A stretch of 64,000 nt of DNA from Reticulitermes lucifugus (taxonomy: Eukaryota; Arthropoda; Insecta; Blattodea; Rhinotermitidae), in assembly GCA_026260175.1 (NCBI GenBank), contig JAKCWW010000222.1, forward strand, positions 69,617-133,616, read 5' to 3'. The position numbers and the translations under genes were made by a program. A model generated the notes under the pieces. That model saw only the letters and a list, made by a program, of their open reading frames with translations, was not told the DNA's origin and did not search any database. Position 1 is the first letter of the stretch; every line of letters begins with the position of its first letter. This document shows, one piece after another, positions 61,101 through 64,000 of the stretch.

Positions 61101-62996
61101 GGCGGCGTGGAATTTCAGGATATTTCTCAGTGTTCACATTAACTCTTTGAGATCTTATGTGAAGTTTCTGTTCATAAATGTTGTTAGATAAGAACAGTCC
61201 GCAAAGGATCTGAGCTCGGTAACTTCTTTTAACCTTGAAATGTGACATAGGCAGTTCCGAAACTTCGGAAACCAAATACCAATTTATACTACGTAAGATC
61301 CCAGAAGAGCGAAGGCCTCAACTACACCACGGCGGAAGCCTGAAATTTTTAAAACTCTTTAATCCCATACATAATTCTGGGACCTGAAGAACTCTGCACA
61401 CTTTCTGATGACGGTCTTAGAAATTCCTAAACATTGTAACTATTTCTGTACGTAATATTAATTCTGGACAGTATGTTATACTGTTCATTATTCTGTAACA
61501 GGTTCTGTGCACTATCATACAATTTATGAACTCTGAAAAACTTTCTCTTTGTTTCAGTGCTCCTTACGGAGAGGTGCTCTTCTTCAGTCTTACCGAAACA
61601 GCTGCGTGGAAGAGGAGACCTTGCAAATCCCCTCTTCGTAAGTACTTGAAACGATTAAGGTTATAGACCAGACCACTGACGCTGTTCCATTGACCAGAAA
61701 ATGTTGAGATTACTGGCCAAGTGTAGTTTATTTTATATATATCGTACAACATCACCGGACCATCTGGACTTCCACGAGTCGCCCAGGTCACTTCGCTGTC
61801 AATGTTCAGATTAACGTGCCCCAAGTCCGATGGCTGTTGGCCCGTGCTCCAAATCAACCAGTTGAAGCTGGCGTTGAATAAAAACTTGTCAGACATCTAG
61901 AAGCAAATAAAGGCTCGTTAAATCTAGTGAGAAAAATATAGTCATATTTTGAATTTGTTGTTAAACTTCATCTCTAAAACGGGGCCGGGATAGCGTCGTC
62001 AGTACAGCGACTCACTACAAGCTGGACGGACTGGGGATCGAACCGCGGAGGAAGCAAGCAATTTTTCTTCTCCATATTCGTCCAGACCGGCTCTAGGGCC
62101 CACCTAGCGTCCTCTACAATGTGCACCGTGGCTCTTTACCAGAGGTAAACCTGCCGGGGCGTGGCATTGACCACCTACACCCATCTAGCGCCGAAGTTAA
62201 TAATGAGTAGAGCTACACCTCCACTCCCCCTTCTGGTCCTTCGTGGCCCGTTACAGAAGACCTTTACCTTTACCTTTAGCTTCCATCTTCAGAAACTTAG
62301 AAGATATTTATTACGGCAAGAAGAAAGTTACAGCAATAATAGACTTAAGGAAATAGAGTAGGATCATGTGAACTGTATTCAGCTGACTTCGACCAGTGTC
62401 CAATGGCCGGCGTGGGTGTAAGTATCAATGGACATTCGGGTTCCATAATAGACGAGGAATTTCTTGATTAGCTGAGTGACCATCAGCTTCTCAAGATGGG
62501 CTCTGGTTCAGGAAGTTACATTTAAACTAGAAGTTACTTATATAACGACTTGTTTATTCTTCGCATATAACTAATGCTGCGAATGTTGGAACACAGAACA
62601 CACATTCACAGATGTTACTGAATTCCAACTGGTATATCTTAAGGAAACTTATGTCCAGTTTATGTAACTGGCCGCAATATCATGCGTTCCCTGTGTGGTA
62701 TTGAAGCTGTTTCTAACAGAGAGCGAAACGAATTACACACCAATAATTACACATAATGGGGTGCAGAACCCATGCGATTAAGTAGCCTTTCTTCTCAGTT
62801 TAATTTACCTTTTGCAACACGTCCTTGTTAATCACACAGTCGTAGTCAAGGAATACTCCATGAACAGTATAAGTGGCCGTCAAAACATTATGACACCAGT
62901 TTTCTTCTTCAACGGAGAGTTTTCCATCCTCTGGAGTAGCTGACACCGCCCAAAACTTTCCGGATGAAAACAATTTTTTCGTAAGTGACCGCGCGT
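52168..62996 (-). CDS. IR-4: ionotropic receptor, IR75-like, 5' end missing (8 of 9 exons, 567 aa seen)
   Basis: Exons seen: 62996-62809, 61896-61594, 60484-60360, 58962-58792, 56619-56390, 54739-54528, 53669-53392, 52366-52168 (stop TAA 52170-52168). They total 1706 nt, opening with a phase-1 acceptor, so a signal-peptide exon of roughly 50 codons must lie upstream. I could not find it in 63000-64000, where retrotransposon debris begins. Exon 2 holds SSGKFWAVS and FLDYDC. Exon 3 holds NIDSEVTWATRGSPDG and KYLRRGDLQG. S1 reads SHGAPDSNGQFDGMIGMLQR and LPQRLAVVDFTAPTWEFR. Then come FFRHP, TM1 and FGAISEQG; YYGACMVSDLL; S2; and TM3 (TVAFLIFVFGVITGSTILFL) with a very short tail ending LQKSK. The S1 exon ends CAG|GCTAGT, a GC donor. 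The nearest GT, four bases on, would break the frame. Confidence 0.84.
55604..55632. repeat. Microsatellite (AAT)n
   Basis: About eight AAT units in IR-4 intron 6. Confidence 0.93.
56945..57115 (+). mobile_element. SINE family 4, 3' fragment
   Basis: Matches only the 3' half: GCTCGGGGGGAAGGTGGATG, CGTCGATCTAGTGCTACGG and GGCTAGAGCTATGC. Confidence 0.5.
57258..57502 (-). mobile_element. SINE family 3, copy b
   Basis: Reverse-strand copy: catggcctccccttatgagg at its 3' end, cactcggtaggagttctctg in the body, and gtggaattcgaacccacg (box B reversed) at its head. Abuts a family 1 SINE. Confidence 0.8.
57513..57787 (-). mobile_element. SINE family 1, full-length copy c
   Basis: Reverse-strand copy with the tRNA-like head at its right end (gggaatcgaacccgcgacc, box B reversed) and the family body to the left. 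Lies directly beside a family 3 SINE, in IR-4 intron 5. Confidence 0.8.
59418..59615 (+). mobile_element. SINE family 3, copy c
   Basis: Shares GGTCTAAGGTGTAAGTCTGC, GCGGGTTCAAATGCCGCC and GGGAGTCCTACCGAATGTG with the other copies. The 3' end is short and runs into a GT-rich stretch. In IR-4 intron 4. Confidence 0.78.
60720..60915 (+). mobile_element. Non-LTR retrotransposon, 3' coding remnant
   Basis: Readable as TGIWRKLHAENLRNSLPI, then PNILRLIKSRTKLAGQVARI. It matches the conserved C-terminal end of insect non-LTR polyproteins (xxGxWRKLHxxEL...IIKSRRxxWAGHVAR). Decayed and 5'-truncated. In IR-4 intron 3. Confidence 0.75.
61983..62262 (+). mobile_element. SINE family 4, near full-length copy f
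   Basis: Head GGGATAGCGTCGTCAGTACAGC, box-B-like GGGGATCGAACCGC, body TCCAGACCGGCTCTAGGGCC, and the 3' part CCATCTAGCGCCGAAG with GTAGAGCTACACCTCCACTC. Ends in a TTTACC repeat (cctttacctttacctttag). Lies in IR-4 intron 2, just upstream of exon 3. Confidence 0.8.
62385..62515 (+). mobile_element. Non-LTR 3'-end repeat copy
   Basis: Reads GGGTTCCATAATAGACGAGG, AATTTCTTGATTAGCTGAGTG and ACCATCAGCTTCTCAAGATG, one of the better kept tails. In IR-4 intron 2. Confidence 0.6.
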
Positions 62997-63154
62997 CTGA
63001 AAATACAAGGAAGTTAGCGTTGTTACCTCAAAGAGACAAGATAGCAGACAGTGACGACAGATACAGATGCGTTTCTGAAGTAAGCAAACACGTCGTGGGT
63101 TGTTTTTGTTAGAATGTCTTTTCAGAGTCTTCCTAAATAACGAGTTTGGAATCG

Positions 63155-63183
63155 TAATAATAATAATAATAATAATAATAAAC
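63155..63183. repeat. Microsatellite (AAT)n
   Basis: About nine AAT units, upstream of the first visible IR-4 exon. Confidence 0.93.
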
Positions 63184-63399
63184 TTTAACACGTAACGACT
63201 TCTGTGGTGTAACTCCGTGTAGTTAGACAGGTACGAAGCCTTCGGAGGAACTTTCTGCCTGTCAGTACTGAGGGGCCATGGACAACATGAGTGTATGCAA
63301 TATTTTGGCTGGGGAGATGGCTTGAGGCACCTAGGCATGGAAGTGCGGATAATACTAAAGTGGGTCTTAGGGAAATACATCGTGAATAAGTGGTTTAGA

Positions 63400-63560
63400 T
63401 TAAAATGGCCCAGAATGGGTCCACTCAGCAGATTTATTCTTGAGAAGCTGATGCCTGCTTAGCTGATTGAAAAATTCTTGCCCTTTTATGGAACCAAATC
63501 GTTTGATTGCAGTTCTCACAAAATGCTGCCACTGGACCATGTGCAGTTCAGTCGACTGCA
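63400..63560 (-). mobile_element. Non-LTR 3'-end repeat copy
   Basis: Minus strand reads TTGGTTCCATAAAAGGGCAA, GAATTTTTCAATCAGCTAAG and CATCAGCTTCTCAAGAATAA. Opposite orientation to the reverse transcriptase fragment just to its right. Confidence 0.6.
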
Positions 63561-63724
63561 CCCTGACACTCTGATTGTAGACGCATTTCAATGTAGTCCT
63601 AACCCTTGTCCTTCAACGTAGTCCTTTCTCTTCTGATTTTATACTGCTGTTTTTACGCTCTTCCAATCATTTTCAAGCGGACATCATGTCCTGCCCAGTT
63701 ATTTCTCTTGGAGTTAATCACTAA

Positions 63725-64000
63725 TGATATATGAAGAGTACAGATTACGGAGGTCCTCATTATGCTCTGGATAAAGAAGTAGCCCAAAGCTACAAAATGC
63801 AGCGACCATCGCACAATCAGCATCATCGCAAGTGCAGCAAAGATAGTAGCGAGAATACTTAGAAGAAGGATTGAAAGGAAGACTGAGGATACGCTTGGAG
63901 AAGATCAGTTTGGATTTAGAAGAGGAAAAGGAACTAAGGGTGCAATTGGGATGCTGAGAATAATATCAGAACGAACCTTGGACATAGATGAGGAATTGTG
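63725..64000 (+). mobile_element. Non-LTR retrotransposon, reverse transcriptase fragment
   Basis: From about 63806 the plus strand codes KCSDHRTISIIASAAKIVAR and, further on, GEDQFGFRRGKGTKGAIGML. These are hallmark reverse-transcriptase blocks (the QFGFRxGxGTxxAI motif). A TAG stop interrupts the frame just before, near 63781. The element runs off the window's right edge. It lies just where the missing first exon of IR-4 would be sought. Confidence 0.85.

Noticed and set aside
62880-63380. Minus-strand 166-codon frame upstream of IR-4 exon 2
   Set aside because: Out of frame with the receptor exon and contains an AAT microsatellite read as polyisoleucine; no family features.

Overview
This window looks like nuclear DNA from an insect. 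It is AT-rich, the genes are split by introns that are mostly 0.5-3 kb, and the spaces and introns hold many tRNA-derived SINEs, decayed non-LTR retrotransposon pieces, mariner relics and foldback elements. The genes are chemosensory receptors. A polyneopteran, most likely a cockroach or termite, fits the expanded receptor family, but that is inference. There is one 50-base assembly gap (2201-2250).

Five receptor genes could be reconstructed, all on the minus strand. Four are variant ionotropic glutamate receptors (IRs) of the IR75-like type, arranged head to tail: IR-1 (13835 down to 3290, 9 coding exons, 625 aa), IR-2 (29630 to 19072, 9 exons, 639 aa), IR-3 (48938 to 38971, 9 exons, 619 aa) and IR-4 (62996 to 52168, 8 exons seen, first exon not found). 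I placed exon borders by reading splice sites. Intron positions and phases agree in all four (1,0,0,2,2,1,0,2), and each of the three complete models sums to an exact multiple of three with one terminal stop. Between IR-2 and IR-3 lies a single-exon gustatory-receptor-like gene (34745 to 33519, 408 aa).

Each IR has a signal-peptide exon, two exons for an extracellular amino-terminal region, a short linker exon, an S1 exon keeping the arginine expected to hold a ligand carboxylate, a TM1/pore exon, a TM2 exon, an S2 exon and a TM3 exon with a short tail. The family is expected to form odour-gated cation channels with a co-receptor in sensory dendrites; IR75-clade members in flies respond to carboxylic acids. 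The array looks like the product of tandem duplication.

The intergenic stretches (1-3289, 13836-19071, 29631-33518, 34746-38970, 48939-52167) and the introns hold four recognisable SINE families, at least nine fragments of one or more related non-LTR retrotransposons, two mariner-like relics, four long inverted-repeat elements, several short perfect palindromes and microsatellites. No CRISPR, rRNA, functional tRNA or bacterial-type feature is visible. I found no wholly new system. The points most worth following are the receptor array with its embedded gustatory gene, a probable GC-AG intron in IR-4, and the weak splice donors of IR-2.
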